DNA from: Dirofilaria immitis | Lineage: Eukaryota; Nematoda; Chromadorea; Rhabditida; Onchocercidae | Length of the DNA stretch: 64,000 nucleotides | Assembly: GCA_024305405.1 (NCBI GenBank) | Contig: JAKNDB010000092.1 | Span: 3,873,501-3,937,500, forward strand | Direction: 5' to 3' | In this document: positions 48,901 through 62,230 of the stretch, in pieces | How positions within the stretch are numbered: position 1 is the stretch's first letter | Layout: each line of letters begins with the position of its first letter | Translations under genes and position numbers: made by a program | The notes under the pieces: generated by a model | What the model was told of the DNA's origin: nothing | Database searches by the model: none | Seen by the model: only the letters and a program-made list of their open reading frames with translations

Positions 48901-50622
48901 GAAAGTTTAATAAGGAAATAGTTAGTGCTTTTTAACAATAAGAATAAAGTGCTATTCCGGAATATAATTAAAGTCATTAAGTGTTATGAGTTCAGAAAAC
49001 ATTTCTGGATAATAAAAGTTGATAAACAGTTCGGAAAATTGTTTAGCGAGCGGGAATCATAGTACAACAGGAACTTAGATAGCAGAATGATTTTCTAGGA
49101 AGAAATGTGCTTAATATCTTTTATTTCTTTATATTTAAAAATATTTTTGTATAAATACTATTTTATCAAAAAAGTAAAGTCTATTAATCTTTTTTTTCTG
49201 AATTTTCAAAGTCGGAATCTCAGTTGTTCAATCCCCATCGTCTGATTGAACAGAGTCTTCGTAAAAAATGCGAACAAAAATTGAAGTTAGTTTTTGTTTA
49301 TATTTCAGCAGCTTAAAAGATGAGATTTTCTGCTGCTGTAAATCTTCATCGGAAATCAAAAAAAGTTGTAAGAAAAAAAAGAACGAGTTTGACATGCACT
49401 GGATTAGTGAAGTATTAGTGATACAAGACGAAATTTGTTTTAAACATTTTCATGGAAGAATTGAATGTCATCAGATGAAATGAAATCATTTGATTCGCAT
49501 AAAATAGGAAAGACGAATGATTCTTCTGCTACATACAAAATCAAATCAATAAATACAATTCGGCAATCTAATAACAGATCTAAGAATACTAATGTCAATT
49601 ACAGTGTGATATTGAAAAGGCAACTATATCGACTTGATTGTGATACTTAGATTATACATTTGCATAGAACAATAGGATGCACTAGTATATTTTTACGAAC
49701 CCAAAGTAAGCTGATGAATCTCATCAGTTGTAGAATTCATTCGATATTTCGACTTAATAAATTTAATAATGTTAACACTGCTGGTATATTTATAATCTAA
49801 CTAAAGATACTTCTCAGTTAAAACTAATTCGAGAATGAAAGTACTTCCCAATTCTATTTGCTATTAAAACCAATTCTTTGTATCATCATTATTTAGTATC
49901 GTATTCCGCGTATCAAAAAATAGCCAATATATCGTCTTCTTTTGTTATTTCTCTGTCCGTAAAAGATAAATCTAAAATCTTGAAAAAACTTTGCGTGAAA
50001 AGTTTTAATAAATACATGCCACACAGGAACAATACGATAAAGTTATCATTAGTATGTTCAGGAAGTAAATTTTCCTAATGCTACTTTTATTTAAAAATTT
50101 TTGAAATGATCCAAGTAAAGCATCCATTCAAAAATAATCAATGACCTATGCATCGACTAGACATTTTCTTATCAGCTGATAAATAAATCAGATAATTAGT
50201 TATCATTTGATCTCTTCAGGCCTTTTTTAAACAGATGAATTTCTAAAGTTATGCATAGAGTTTTTGCTAAAATAGAATTCCGTATAAGACGTAATTTCTG
50301 ACATCGTTTTGAAAGCCACTAAACAAAATCTTTTCTATTGTGGATTTGATAACATTCACTACGTCACTTGGCAACACGTGTGGTTCATTAATTGCTTTTT
50401 TATTATGAAAGTATAAAAAATAAGCATAATATAAATGATCATAATTTGGAATTTAAACGTTCTGCAAACAAGCAGAAGATTAGTGGTTTTCAAAAAGATA
50501 AAAACGACGAATGAATGATATTTTTAATGAAATCTCTCGAAAAATCTAAAAAAATTCAACCAATTAATAGTTGCTTTTTTTTTTCATTCAAGCATTGATG
50601 AAATGAAAGTAATGGATCGATC

Positions 50623-50654
50623 AATCATAATCGAGATGAACTCGATTAATGATT
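50623..50654. repeat. Hairpin, about 13-bp arms with a 5-nt loop
   Basis: AATCATAATCGAG, loop ATGAA, CTCGATTAATGATT; complementary apart from one bulged base. Intergenic. Confidence 0.7.
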
Positions 50655-53600
50655 CACTGATTCGTGCTTTTCATGTCGATTTTGCGAAATTGAAATGATT
50701 GAGAGATCATGTAATTTACGATCAATTTAATTGCAATTTTTGTGATAAGAATTTAACCGTCGCTTTTCGGCATGCTTTCAATCCTTTATTTTGATAAAAT
50801 TTTCCGAATCATGTTAATTAAAAAGTTAGTAAATAAATAAAAATCAAAATTAGCCAATAAAATTTTGTCTCAAATTAAACAAGAAATTAGAGAGGCAATA
50901 ATTTTTTAATTTACATTGAAACATTTTTTTAAATGTCAAAAGTTAGTTCGAAAAATGTAAAGATTTCTGAATTATAAAAAATCGATTTCTTTCTTATTTT
51001 AGATTCTAATTATTGCGATAGAAGAAAATAGAATTATTTGTAATTGATTAATTAAGAGATCAGTAGAGTTGATTAAGTAAGAGATCGACAGAGTTGAGAT
51101 AAACATAAATTGGAAAATCAGCGCAATAAAAGTTTCATATACTTCTTTTAAGCAATTCAAAATTTGATAAACACTTATCAAAAAATTTGAAAGTTATAAC
51201 TAAAGTCTTCAGTTTTTTCCCGCAGTTTTTATTACAATAAAGTTGGTCTTTTAATCCCAAATTTTTTTTGTTTAAATTTAATGTTTGCAAGACATTTGCA
51301 AATTCTTTTCAACTAATTTAATGCTAATTTTATCACTTTTTATAAATATTTGCATCCTTTTACGGCATCAAGTGACAAATTTATTGAAAGATTTCATCAA
51401 TACAAAAATTTGTTTAAATCGATATCGGTCAGAAAATATAAACAACAATCAGTCCAACAATCAGTTAGTCCAGTGATAACAAAATCAAGGTTTATCAAAT
51501 CAAATATGTCATTTATTTTTCAAACACAATCGATATTGGCTGATTTTTATTAATTTGTTTGCACTACGCACATATTTTTTACAAAACTTGCAAAGTTGAA
51601 TAGAAAATTTTATTCAAAATAATAGAACTACTTCATCATTTCTGCAAAACACTTTACCTTTCTCTATTTTTATTTTCTTTTATCAAAGCAAAAGAGTGCG
51701 GAAATGTTTGGTAAAGAGAAAAAAGGAAAACTTGATCGAAAAATTTCTAAATTCTTCGAATGAATAATGTTCAACGGAAAATGCTTCTTTTTTTTTAAGG
51801 AAACATTAGCAGATGTTGCTGTATTTGTTGATCCATCAAATTCATCCTTCCTATCTTTCTGCGTATGCAATTTTGGAAAAGTCTTTAAAAATTTCAATCT
51901 ACCATAATGTCAAGCTAATTAGATGTTTCTAAGGGAAGTTGTTTTTTATTCCAAAAGAAAGAAAATTAAATAATATTTGAATATGTACAGAAAATGAGAA
52001 TGAAGTGAATTAAATGATAAAAATAAATAAGATGATATTTAAGCTATAATCAATAAGGATCAACAAACATTTGAAAAATCGTGGAAGTCGATCTAAAGTA
52101 CAACCAATCGAGCTTGCACTTCGCAACAAAGATATATTAGTGTACATAAGAGTTGGAATGGATTAAATTGTCTTAATGAAAATTCAACTTTTGTTGATAA
52201 TTTTATAATAACGAAATTAATAAATAGATAAAACTTTATTTTTATCTTCGTCATGCATTCCTAATAAAAATTTCATCATATGAAGCAACATGAATGGCTA
52301 AAAAAACAAAAAATTAGTTATGGTGATTAATATGTAGACAAAAAGTTTAAATTAATGAAATCTAAGCATGTCATACGATGAAAAGTTTGAATGTCTTAAT
52401 GGCTAATTCAAATCGCTTACTGTATTCTGGTATAGTACAGAATGCGATGAGCAATTTTTATACTATATCATAATTTTTTAGAAGACATCATTTAAGCTCT
52501 TGCAAAAGTTAGTTATAGCTAAAAAAATGATTTTTAAAAGACTATACAAATGTAAATGAATAATTTTAAATAAATTGCAGTAAGGCAACAGATTACTGTA
52601 ATGTCATTTTTGGTGTTTTCAGACATCATAAAATGGTAAAAGATTTCTTACATGCATCAGTTATTCGGTTTAAAGTTTAAGATTTATTTCAGTTGAATAA
52701 TTCTGCGATTAATTACATTATTCGCGGAGTTATTCGCGACAATTTGGCCACATATTACTGTAGCTTAAATATTTTAGTGGTTCAGTTTTTTCTTCCCAAA
52801 TTTATTGAATAAATTATATTGCGTATAAATTCTAACGATATGTTTGAATACATAATGATAGATTTATTAATTAAAAATGATAAGAAAAGTCCGAATATCA
52901 TTTGAAAAATCAAATGATTGACCTTCAGAGTAGCCAGAGTAATTTTGTTATCGGTCAAATGATTCAAGTATTCCTAACTGAACAGTTATCAGTGATTATT
53001 CAACCGTATAATAACCTTTGTAGAACAATTCTAATACGAACCTTTAATGCATTCCATTTTGATGTAATACGATTTGTTAGAATCACTTTCTTATGCAACA
53101 TTTCGATTTATTTCGCAGTCGATCATTTGATGAAAGGATAGAATTTCCTTCCAAACAGTTGTCAGATTGTATTTAAAAACAAAAAACTTTTGGGAGGCAG
53201 GCAACAACAGTTGGTTAAAAAACTTGTGACAATGAAATGAAATCAGAAAAAAATTGTTTAATTTAACGAGATGAATGGTTCGAATGCTTTATCGAAATAA
53301 GCTGAATTTATAAATTTGAATCATTAGGTTACGAATACCGATCTGACGCTTTTTCTTCATTTTAACAATTCGGGTAGAAAGTCGATGAACGATGAAAACA
53401 ACAATAATGTTAAGGTGGAAAGGAATGAGGAAATACTATGAATAATAGAAGCACAATTTATTGTTGAATGAAAAATTAAATACCTTATTTTAAAATTTTA
53501 ATTGATCGTTAAGAAATTAATTTAAAATTAATGGAATAAAAGATTTATTGCGCACTTCATGAATCAAAATATCTGATTAAATAATTTATGAATTATTAAA

Positions 53601-55166
53601 GTTTGTTAGGATGTACAAAATCTCTTCCCAATTTCGAATTATCTAGTATTGTCCAACATTTATTTCTTTTAAACAGTAATCACTTTTTGATATCACCACA
53701 AATGTTTAAGGATTTATTTTGATTATTGACAATTCAGATGAAGAGTGTGAATGATTTTGGTGATTTTATTTTACTTCAAGCTTTAATATATTATTGGCTA
53801 ATTAATTCTTGAACAGGTATCATTCATTTACATATCAATACATTATTGTATATATATATAATAAAATATTCGCACCCCTCTTTTGTAACAAAATAGATAA
53901 CAGAAGATTATTTCTTGGAAATCTTGGCTTTATTTCCAATTTCAGTACTTTTTAGTAAATTTTGGAAGAAATTAAAAATACCATCTGAAGATAATCTTTT
54001 TGAAGCACATTCCGTTTTATAAAGTTTGTGTATTCCAATAAGATTAATTTAATATTAGCTTCAAATGGATTACAAGATCCTACATTTTGAAATTAAATAC
54101 TGAACATGTTGTCATTATATCAATTCCTTCTACTCGGTAATTTCAGAAATCTGAATGAATTTAAAGAATAGAAGTTTTCGACTTGAAATGAATATTTTTC
54201 CCATCGTTCAACCAAACTTTATTGCATACAAAAGAAGAATAAATTCATTAAGAAAGAGAAGATGTGGAGCACCTACAAACTGAAAAGAGTGCTGCAAAGT
54301 AATCCAATGGCTGTCAAATATATGAATTTGTTAGAATTAAAGGATTTTAATAAGAATTGCACATTACATAAACCCATCTAAATAAACAACTTTTAAGCTG
54401 TAAAAAATGAATAAAAAACTTTTCCATTTATCATTCATTCATTTAGTTCCACAATGCAGCCTAAAATCTTCGAACTAATTAGTGATAATATAATTTAAAA
54501 TAACAGAAACTTTCTCGTCATATTCAAAACTTATAACAAAGTCACTATCACTCTAATTAGATCGCATCTTTTTAGAACACCTATCTAATTTTCGATATTA
54601 CTAAAACACGATCAATAATACAACCTTATCATGCTCATTTGTCCTCGTTCATTTGCTTTCGCTACTTATCTGTAACATTTGAATGAATGCTTCATAAAAT
54701 GGTATTTTTTTCTTTGTTGATATTATTTAATATCACTATTATTCAATGGTGCAAGACACCAACTATCGGTTCCAGCATATGGAATAAAATTTAGATTTAA
54801 CAGATTCTACTCTAACTTGTGATAAGGCACTGTCTCCTACTCCGGTATTCCCACTTCTTCATCTTAGCATAAACTGCTAACTCTTAGGAAAAATGCAAAC
54901 TTAATATACTCCAAAATATTTCGAAATAACGAAAAGTTGGTAACAAAAAGCAACTATTTCTATTTAGTTACAAGAGAAATATCATCGTATGAAATTACTA
55001 ACAGAAATATTAGAAAGAAAACACAGAAAACCTAAAGATCTAAACAAATTCATCTATTTACTCAGTTAATCTCATAATTCAAGTGATTCTTAAACTACAT
55101 CTTAAACTTCCCCATAAATTTCCAAATAAAGATAAAGATATGACGAATTTATGTCCATTGAGGATT

Positions 55167-56283
55167 TCAAAAATGAATTAAGTAATTCGGTGATAAGCCC
55201 ATACTCCCTGGCATAAATTCCTCGAAATCTTCAAAAAACATCAAATTTTATCAACCATTTCTTCGAGCCTTTCATATATAACATATTAGGATGCCAGCAG
55301 CAACAGCTGCCTGAACATCATTTGCCAAATCTTCAAATACCAAAACATTCACAGCATCCTCTGTTTTTACTTTGAATCGATTCATTGTAGCAAGAAATGA
55401 ATCTGGAGCTGGTTTTCCCGTTTAATTTTCGGGTCATTTCCAGCCAAAATCTAAATCATTTTTGCTAAATACATTGCGAAAAGTATCAATAATGTATATA
55501 TTATCCTTCATTATTCTACACAATGTTTGCTAATTTTTCACAAAAAAATAATATATGACTTCAATACATAATAATAAAATCGTTTTATTATGTGTAACAA
55601 TAATAATGTCAATAAAAAAATTAGCAGTATGAAGTGGAAGAATGGAAAACGTCTATATAAGGAAAAGCTTACAAATAAAGGAATTAAAACAATAATTCCG
55701 GACGGGTAGCATCAAATTCAACTTTACTTATACTAGCACGTATTGCCATATATATTGTGCTTTGTTAAATGTCGTACCAATCGCATAACGCCAGGAATGA
55801 CCGGACATTTGGGTATAAGTTCATTGGTTACCATATTATAATGTTTACGATATTTCTCAGCTAAAAGTTGTCCTATCATATCAAACTGGAATATCATCTT
55901 TTGCATAAAAATTAAAAAAATATATATATCAGATGCTTACATAACTTTCCCAAATTTTCCTATAAATCACTAGAATTTTAGTTTAGATTTTAGTACAGTA
56001 TGACTAGATTCTATAAAATAAATGAAAACTTCGAAAGGACAAGCAACATAAAAGTTCGAAGAATATATTCAAAATTCATTGAAATTATCCTAACAATTAT
56101 CCGAACGATAAGAATTCCATTTTTACTTCTCTTAGTAATTAGCTTCCTTGTTTAGCATTTTGTAGCAATTTTTAAAATCTAATTAAAAAATTGAAATTAT
56201 ATGTCGAATGAGAAATGATGTACTGCTTACTAGTTCCTGCAATTCGTAGCATTAACTCGAAAGTAAAAATTTTCCCATATCTG
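55167..56283 (-). pseudogene. Broken HAD phosphatase, pseudouridine-5'-phosphatase (HDHD1/PUDP) type
   Basis: Segments in order on the minus strand: about 56,231-56,283 RYGKIFTFELMLRIAGT; about 55,710-55,904 with LIPKCPVIPGVMRLVRHLTK; about 55,275-55,455 GKPAPDSFLATMNRF and VLVFEDLANDVQAAVAAG; then FFEDFEEFMPGSMGLSPNY. These match the family's RYGKxxTWE, P-PGV-L--HL, GKP-PD-FL--M-RF, VFED--NGV-AA-AAG and terminal SL-DF-PE--GLP motifs in the right order. Frame breaks occur at ACGGGAAAACC (one base short), at a TATATA run, and at AAATTTGATG (one T short). I could not find the first exon with the catalytic DxDG motif. A real pseudogene is the simplest reading. Residual sequencing indels remain possible, but the missing catalytic exon points to loss. 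Confidence 0.7.
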
Positions 56284-56915
56284 CTAGAAATTCTTTAATA
56301 TATCTGGAAATTATATCAATCAATACAGATTACACGTCTTATTTTTGGTCGCGAATCTGTTAATCTGAAAATTTTTAAAACTGCTCAAATTTTATGAATT
56401 TAAATTTAAAAATTTCGGCTATTTCATTTAATATAAAAATAAAAACACAAAATCCTTGCTTCGAGGAAAGGATAATTTGATCTGACTATTTTGTATAGCA
56501 TTTGCACAATCAATTTTTGATGACTTTTTTAATAGAACAAAATTCATAATAGATCCTCTGAAGTCATTATTAACATATTTACCTGGAAACTCTATCAGAT
56601 GACTATCACTAAGGTATTATTGATTCACACAAGAATTAAGCAGCATTGAAATCATTCATCGAGAATAATTCCTCTTCGAGAAGAACGAATGGGACGAATA
56701 ATCCTTAGGTAGATTTATCAAAGGATCGAACAATTGAGATGAGAAAAAGAGTGAAAGTTTAAGAACGATTTAAGAACGGAAGAGGATGAAATAGTGTGAG
56801 GTAGCTGGAGAGGACAGAGATCGCTATGTTTCATTAGGGTGAAAGAAGTTGAAAATGTAGTAGGATCACCTTTTTTAGCGATGCAGGAGGGGAAAAGAAG
56901 TTGGAAGAGAAGAGT

Positions 56916-56948
56916 GGGAGGGAGGAAAGGGGAGAGAGGGGAGGGGGG
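56916..56948 (+). promoter_or_regulatory. G-quadruplex motif
   Basis: Five G runs: GGG, GGG, GGGG, GGGG and GGGGGG, with loops of 1, 6, 5 and 1 bases on the plus strand. It stands out in an AT-rich neighbourhood, about 630 bp upstream of the NOL9 start codon. Confidence 0.75.
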
Positions 56949-56996
56949 TTGACGAATGACGCAAGTAGGGCGTAAGCGTTGCTTTAACCTATGCAA

Positions 56997-57029
56997 AATT
57001 TAGAGAACGATCCCTTCGTTCTCTAAATT
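56997..57029. promoter_or_regulatory. Perfect 14-bp stem, 5-nt loop hairpin
   Basis: AATTTAGAGAACGA, loop TCCCT, TCGTTCTCTAAATT. There are no mismatches. It lies 48 bases downstream of the G-quadruplex motif. It could be a cruciform, an RNA hairpin in a 5' leader, or a protein-binding palindrome. Confidence 0.8.
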
Positions 57030-57575
57030 CAATTTTAGCTTTGTTTCATCATTTTTCGTTGATTTGACCTAGCGATGTTGATTGCGAATTGAATGTGTTG
57101 CGGAAGTTAGAAATATGCGAAGTGATATCAGGAGTTTAGATGGGTTAGTTAGCATTTTTGTTCATTTGTTCATATTTTTCCATTATTTTCGACATTTATC
57201 ATATATACTACTAAAACATGTTTCATCTAATTATATGTATGTATATTCACGTGTACACGTACACATATTTAAATAATACACATATATGCTTTCCATATTC
57301 CCACTTTATACTGCTAATTTTCTTATTGATATTATTATTGTTACATATATCATAAAACGATTTTATTTTATATATTGAAACGAATCATGTATTATTTTCT
57401 TTAAATTGTTGAAAATCTATCCGACCGATCAAATTATCGTCATGCAATATCAATTTAAGCTTATTAAAGTGATATATTGAGTGCATTCATTTATTAGTTT
57501 TTCTAGTATTGTTTGGTTAGGAGATAAGATTCATTGAAATTCTTCAACATTCACCATTTAGACAGGCTACATCAT

Positions 57576-60500
57576 ATGGCGATTGTGACTTCAGTCTTCT
57601 ATAGGTGACTTGCATTATGAATAGAGACAAATAGTAGACTTCATATGTTCTGTCCAGTAGTATGAAACAGTTATTAAAAAAATATTATCATACCATGTCA
57701 TTTTTGAAATTTTAGCTACTTTCATCAATGTTACTGACCAGATTACAGCCTGGCTGTGTTGAAACATAATTGTCGTATCAGTATTTTTGGTGTATTTGAT
57801 ATTCAGGTAACGATTTTAGAATTCATTTGAAATTTAATTGCTTGAATTCAAGATTGTAAAATGGATTTTATGAGTTAAGGCGAAAAGAAATAAATTAACA
57901 CGAAAATAGAAAATTGAAGCGAAGGAAAATAAAAGGACAGTGCCATTATTTATTAATTTTTTTCGTATTTATTGGAATGTTTTTTTCCTCCAAGGTGCTT
58001 TTCGGTAAAGTATTATCACATGGCTACGAATTTGAACCTGGCGCTTACGGGGAAGAGCGGTTTATCAAAATTGCAGCACCGTATTCCGTTGGTCCTCCGG
58101 CACAGTTTATTTCACTTCAAGATAATCTTTTCAATCTTCATCGTGTGAAGTGGCGATTGAAAGAGGTGCAACACAGCAGTTTTATTTTTGTTTTTATTTT
58201 TTTATTTCAAACTTTTCTTCTTCCTTAAAGAACTATCTTCTTCGCAAACTCTTATATCCATCAATTTTCGCATAAAAAGAAATGAAAATCTTATGTTTAG
58301 AAAATCTTTAAAATATAGTTTTGTTATTTAAGATATAATTTTATGTATTCTTATTTTTATATATTTTTTTTGAACTTGAACTTGTGATTATATGTTGTAA
58401 TCTGTTTCCTGTCTTTTATTTTGTCCAACTATTCAGTTAACAAATGCGGTGAATTCGATATTGGAAAAATTCGAAAATGGTGATAGTATATTGCTTTTCC
58501 GGTTCAATTTTTCAAAGATTTGTGCTTGTCTTCGTGAACTTCACGGTCAGGTATGAAAATAGAGAGTTTTAATTTTAGGATTTTAAAATTTTTGTTTTGT
58601 CACATCAAGTTATCGTCCATACTGCTTAATTTCTTGCTGCTTCCTAAAATTTATTTTTGTTATTACAAGTCGTTTTTATTTTATTTCGTATCGTTTTTAT
58701 ACTGAGAATAAAAGAAAATCAGGTAGATCTTAAAATCATTTTGTGGTTCATTCAGCAGCATTGGTTATGAAGTACTTATATCGCATTTATGTGAACTGTA
58801 GTGTACTTGATTTTTCTTTCCATTCCTAGGAATGAGTATGAATCGCATAAAGAGCAACTGTCCATATAAGTCATTCCAAACGATTTTGGCTTTTCAGATT
58901 TTTTTCTTGCCGCCGGACTGTAGTGAATGTTACTCAGTGGGACCGCTTTGCAGCGCACTTCAAATCAAATATCCACCTCTTTATGTGGGCGAAACTGCTG
59001 ATAGCATTTTGCAGTTAACAGAAGAGATTTTAAATAAATCACGTAAATTTTTCTAGTATTATAACTAGAAGGATTAAACTGTTTTCAACTTAACAAATAA
59101 ATAATTTGCATATTAATTCCAGTCCTTTTTGGATCTGTTTAGTGCTTTAAACTGACAGAAGTTCAGGATTATGAAGTTGTGATAATCGGTTCCGGCAAAA
59201 TTATTAGAAAATTAATAAGCATTATTCTGAGATATAAATAGCTTTTATATGGTCAAACAAACCAGGTTAATTTCATTTTTCAGGAGAAGGAAAAAGAAGT
59301 ATAACGATGATTATAGGAAATAAGAACACAGGAAAATCAATGCTTATTCGAGTATTAGCTAATTCACTTCTTGGAAAGTATTATTTTCATTTTTACTTAT
59401 TTAATTTTTTTTTATCGGATCTTTAATAACACTGAAAGATTCATTTTATTGAAGAAAATGACACTTGTTTCTTTTAAGTTAGAAAAAGAGCTTTATATTA
59501 GTTTTTGTAGCGAAAATATCAATTTTTCTGGTGTTTTGCGTTTTAAAATTTCTTGCTTGTTCCAGAAAATCATTTTGAAATCATTCAGCAATAAATGTTG
59601 GGAAAATTGTAATAATTTTTTTTTTGAATTAATGGTTTTTAAGTTTTCCAAATTTTTTGGTTATTTTTTCCGATCTTCACCGTTTTAGGAATCGACCGCC
59701 TTCATATATTCTCGATTGCGATGTTGGGCAGCCAGAAATGAATCCACCAGGAAGTGTTTCGCTGTTAAAGCTCAATTCACCACTTTTAGGTTTTTTTTTA
59801 TGTTTTCTGTTGTTTTCTAGAAAATTGAATTCGTTTCATTCCGGAAATATTAGAAAATTTTCTTTATTCCTGATCATCAGAGGAGAAGAAGCTAACTTTA
59901 AAATTTTTTCAGGTGTACCGATATTTCAACAACGAATTCTTCTGTCAGAAACTTATTTTTACGGACAAATTTCTCTAAGCGATAATTTAAATTCATATTT
60001 GGCTATTCTTCAGAAATTATTGAACTGTTTCTTGAGTGATAGTCTCCCTTCATCTGCACTTTTGATTAACACTTGTGGATGTGTTGAAGGTATTGGTATT
60101 AATGATCATTTTTCAATTTTTGTTTCAATTTTGTTCAAATACAAATTGCTTTGGTTGAATTTTTGTTGCCATGACAGTAATATAAAGAACTGGAAAACAT
60201 AGAGGTATGGATTTTGGATTAAGTATTACAAGCAGCTGAGTTTCAGGAAAAGGTGCTTTGCTTCTGGATGAGATGTTGAAGTTATTTGACCCTGATTTTA
60301 CGTTTACTTTCATTACTCCATCAGGATCTAATTATATGGTAATAAACATGTCGATTAAAATGACGACAGTGAAATTATACGGGAAGGTTTCCCGTTTTAG
60401 GAATTTTTGTAATTTATCGAATATTATCTATTTTTCATGAATCGAAACAGAAAAGTATTGTTAAGTTTTATATCGTAGTTTTTTTTTTCAGATCCAGCAA

Positions 60501-62230
60501 TCTGCTATAAGCAGGAATGAAAAACCGCTTGTATTTTATGGCGATGCTATTGAAAAAGCTGCGTAAGTTTTTTATATAAAAGCGCAATAAAAAATTTTAC
60601 TCTTACCCGATATGAAATTGAAATTATTAAATCAGTTTTCTCTGTTACCTGTTACTTTAACTACAAAAAAATGGCTGGAAGCATTTTGGATAGATTTTTA
60701 TAATTTTATCATACACTTTTTGCTTTTTTGTCTGGAAGAAAACAAAAATAACAACTGATGTTTTCTAAGTATTAATCTTAAAATTTCATCCCAATTAATG
60801 AGTTATATTGCCGGTAAAAATAAGTGAAACACCAATAATGTTACTTCGAAATATTAAGAAAAAATGTATAAATATGATGCAAGGTATTTATTGGTTGAAA
60901 AATTTGTGGGTTTCTGAAATTAAAAAGTAGTTTTATCTTAGGCATATGATCTCCGCTCCTTCCGTTTTACGAAATCTTCGGATAACAGCATATATGGCAC
61001 ATATCTGTCCTGTCCCAACCATTAAATCGTTTGCCGATGTAATCCCTTTCGCTATATCATTTCGTGATGTGGCAGTGTTGGTGCACTCAAGTGGGCCATT
61101 CCCTGCAAATCATATATTTGCCGTTTTAAATTGTACTTTTGTCGCTTTGTGTGTCCGTAATTCTATCAACGGATCGAAAGAAGTTGGTTTTTTAGTAGTT
61201 AGTATGACTTTTTATTTGTTATAATTTCAGCAATAATTTAGGAATAATGATTTTTATTTCTGCATTTTAGTGAAACCAAAAAAGAAATTTTTTCGACTTT
61301 AAAAAGCAGTCATTTAATTACTTCAACTGAAATATTTCAACAAGATATTTTTAATTCGAATGCAGTTTTAAAATAACTTTCTCAGCTTATATAAACCATA
61401 AGGATTAGAATATAGAAATAGATTAAATAATACGGATGTTTTTTTCTCGATATACTGGTACTATATGATGTATTTGATACGACAAGGAAGAAGATAAGGA
61501 GAATAAGAAAAAAGATAAAAACTTTCGTGAAAAATATGAATATAAAGTTGATGAGATTTTCTTATATACTGTGATTTTTTAGACACTTTTACGTTTGCTT
61601 AATTTGAAGACAATAAAGTTTTTAACAGCTGTTAAAAATAAAAAATGTGATTTTGTTTCACTTTCGTACTGTTTTAAAAATATGTTCATTTGAAGGATAA
61701 GCGACTATTTGACGATGAAGATATGCCAGTTTTGTTAAATCCAGATAATGTAGAACCGTTGCGCGTCATTGGTTATGGATTTATTCGGGCGATTGATCCG
61801 GACCAGCGCATTTTCTTTATTTCAACGCCTCTTAAATTTTCAGATCTTCAAGAAGTTAATGTGCTAGCACGTGGCTTAAATATTGACCTTCCGCGATACT
61901 TCCTTATTTCACAGGTTTTCATTTATTTATAACATCGATATCTTCAGTGACGAATCATTTTTTTCTTATTGCATTGCAAGTTTTATAAATAGCATGTCAA
62001 AAAATAATCATATTTATTCCTCCCATTTATTATTTTGTCACATATTTTGATAATTTTTCCAGGGTAAATCCTCGATACCATATGTTGTTCGAGAACATTC
62101 TTCTTCCTTCCATACTGAGTTATTTAAGGAGCTGAAAATAAAATCAGTCTTCCATAGAAGAAGATTTTTGAGAGTTCAAACTCAATTTCCGGTGAAAAAA
62201 CAAATGAAGAAATGTATGCGCTTGAGTTAG
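57576..62230 (+). CDS. Polynucleotide 5'-hydroxyl kinase NOL9/Grc3-type
   Basis: Thirteen exons, all with matching phases and GT-AG sites: 57576-57604, 57749-57806, 57995-58165, 58437-58550, 58898-59042, 59284-59377, 59689-59789, 59913-60089, 60247-60338, 60492-60562, 60942-61182, 61696-61914, 62063-62230. They give 1,680 nt, 559 residues. Walker A GNKNTGKS is at residues 184-191, followed by YILDCDVGQPEMNPPGSVSL (210-229), where the D-x-D and GQ are the family's catalytic/lid signature. YFYGQIS (252-258) and LLINTCGCVEG (287-297) are typical of NOL9/Grc3 and Clp1 kinases. NOL9 phosphorylates RNA 5'-OH ends during pre-rRNA ITS2 processing in the nucleolus, and I infer the same role here. At 559 residues it is shorter than human NOL9, mainly at the N terminus. 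The start MAIVTSVFYSLAVLKHNCRI lies just after a TTTAG acceptor that could receive a spliced leader. Clp1 is the alternative, but the context motifs favour NOL9/Grc3. Confidence 0.88.

Larger units (their letters stand above)
43500..55160. other. Gene-poor AT-rich interval
   Basis: About 11.7 kb with no coding stretch I can support on either strand. Open frames are below about 75 codons and lack splice context or recognisable motifs. It contains small hairpins, an (AT)n tract near 45,180 and many A/T homopolymers. Confidence 0.55.
56290..57575. other. Divergent intergenic region
   Basis: This separates the PUDP-like remnant (minus) from the NOL9 gene (plus). It holds a purine-rich, GC-elevated block at 56,740-56,950, a G-quadruplex motif and a perfect hairpin, so it is the likely NOL9 promoter. 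The long open frame on the minus strand over the GA-rich block is a composition artefact. Confidence 0.5.

Noticed and set aside
49268..49650. Two overlapping plus-strand open frames in the gene-poor interval
   Set aside because: Low-complexity Ser/Lys/Asn composition, no splice partners, overlapping in different frames.
56718..56996. 92-codon minus-strand open frame rich in Pro, Ser and Leu
   Set aside because: It arises from the purine-rich strand bias of the promoter region and G-quadruplex block, not from coding constraint.
57113..57146. An upstream first exon for NOL9 (MRSDIRSLDG)
   Set aside because: Joining it to the next acceptor gives a frame that ends in TAG. The frame starting at the ATG at 57,576 joins perfectly to all later exons.
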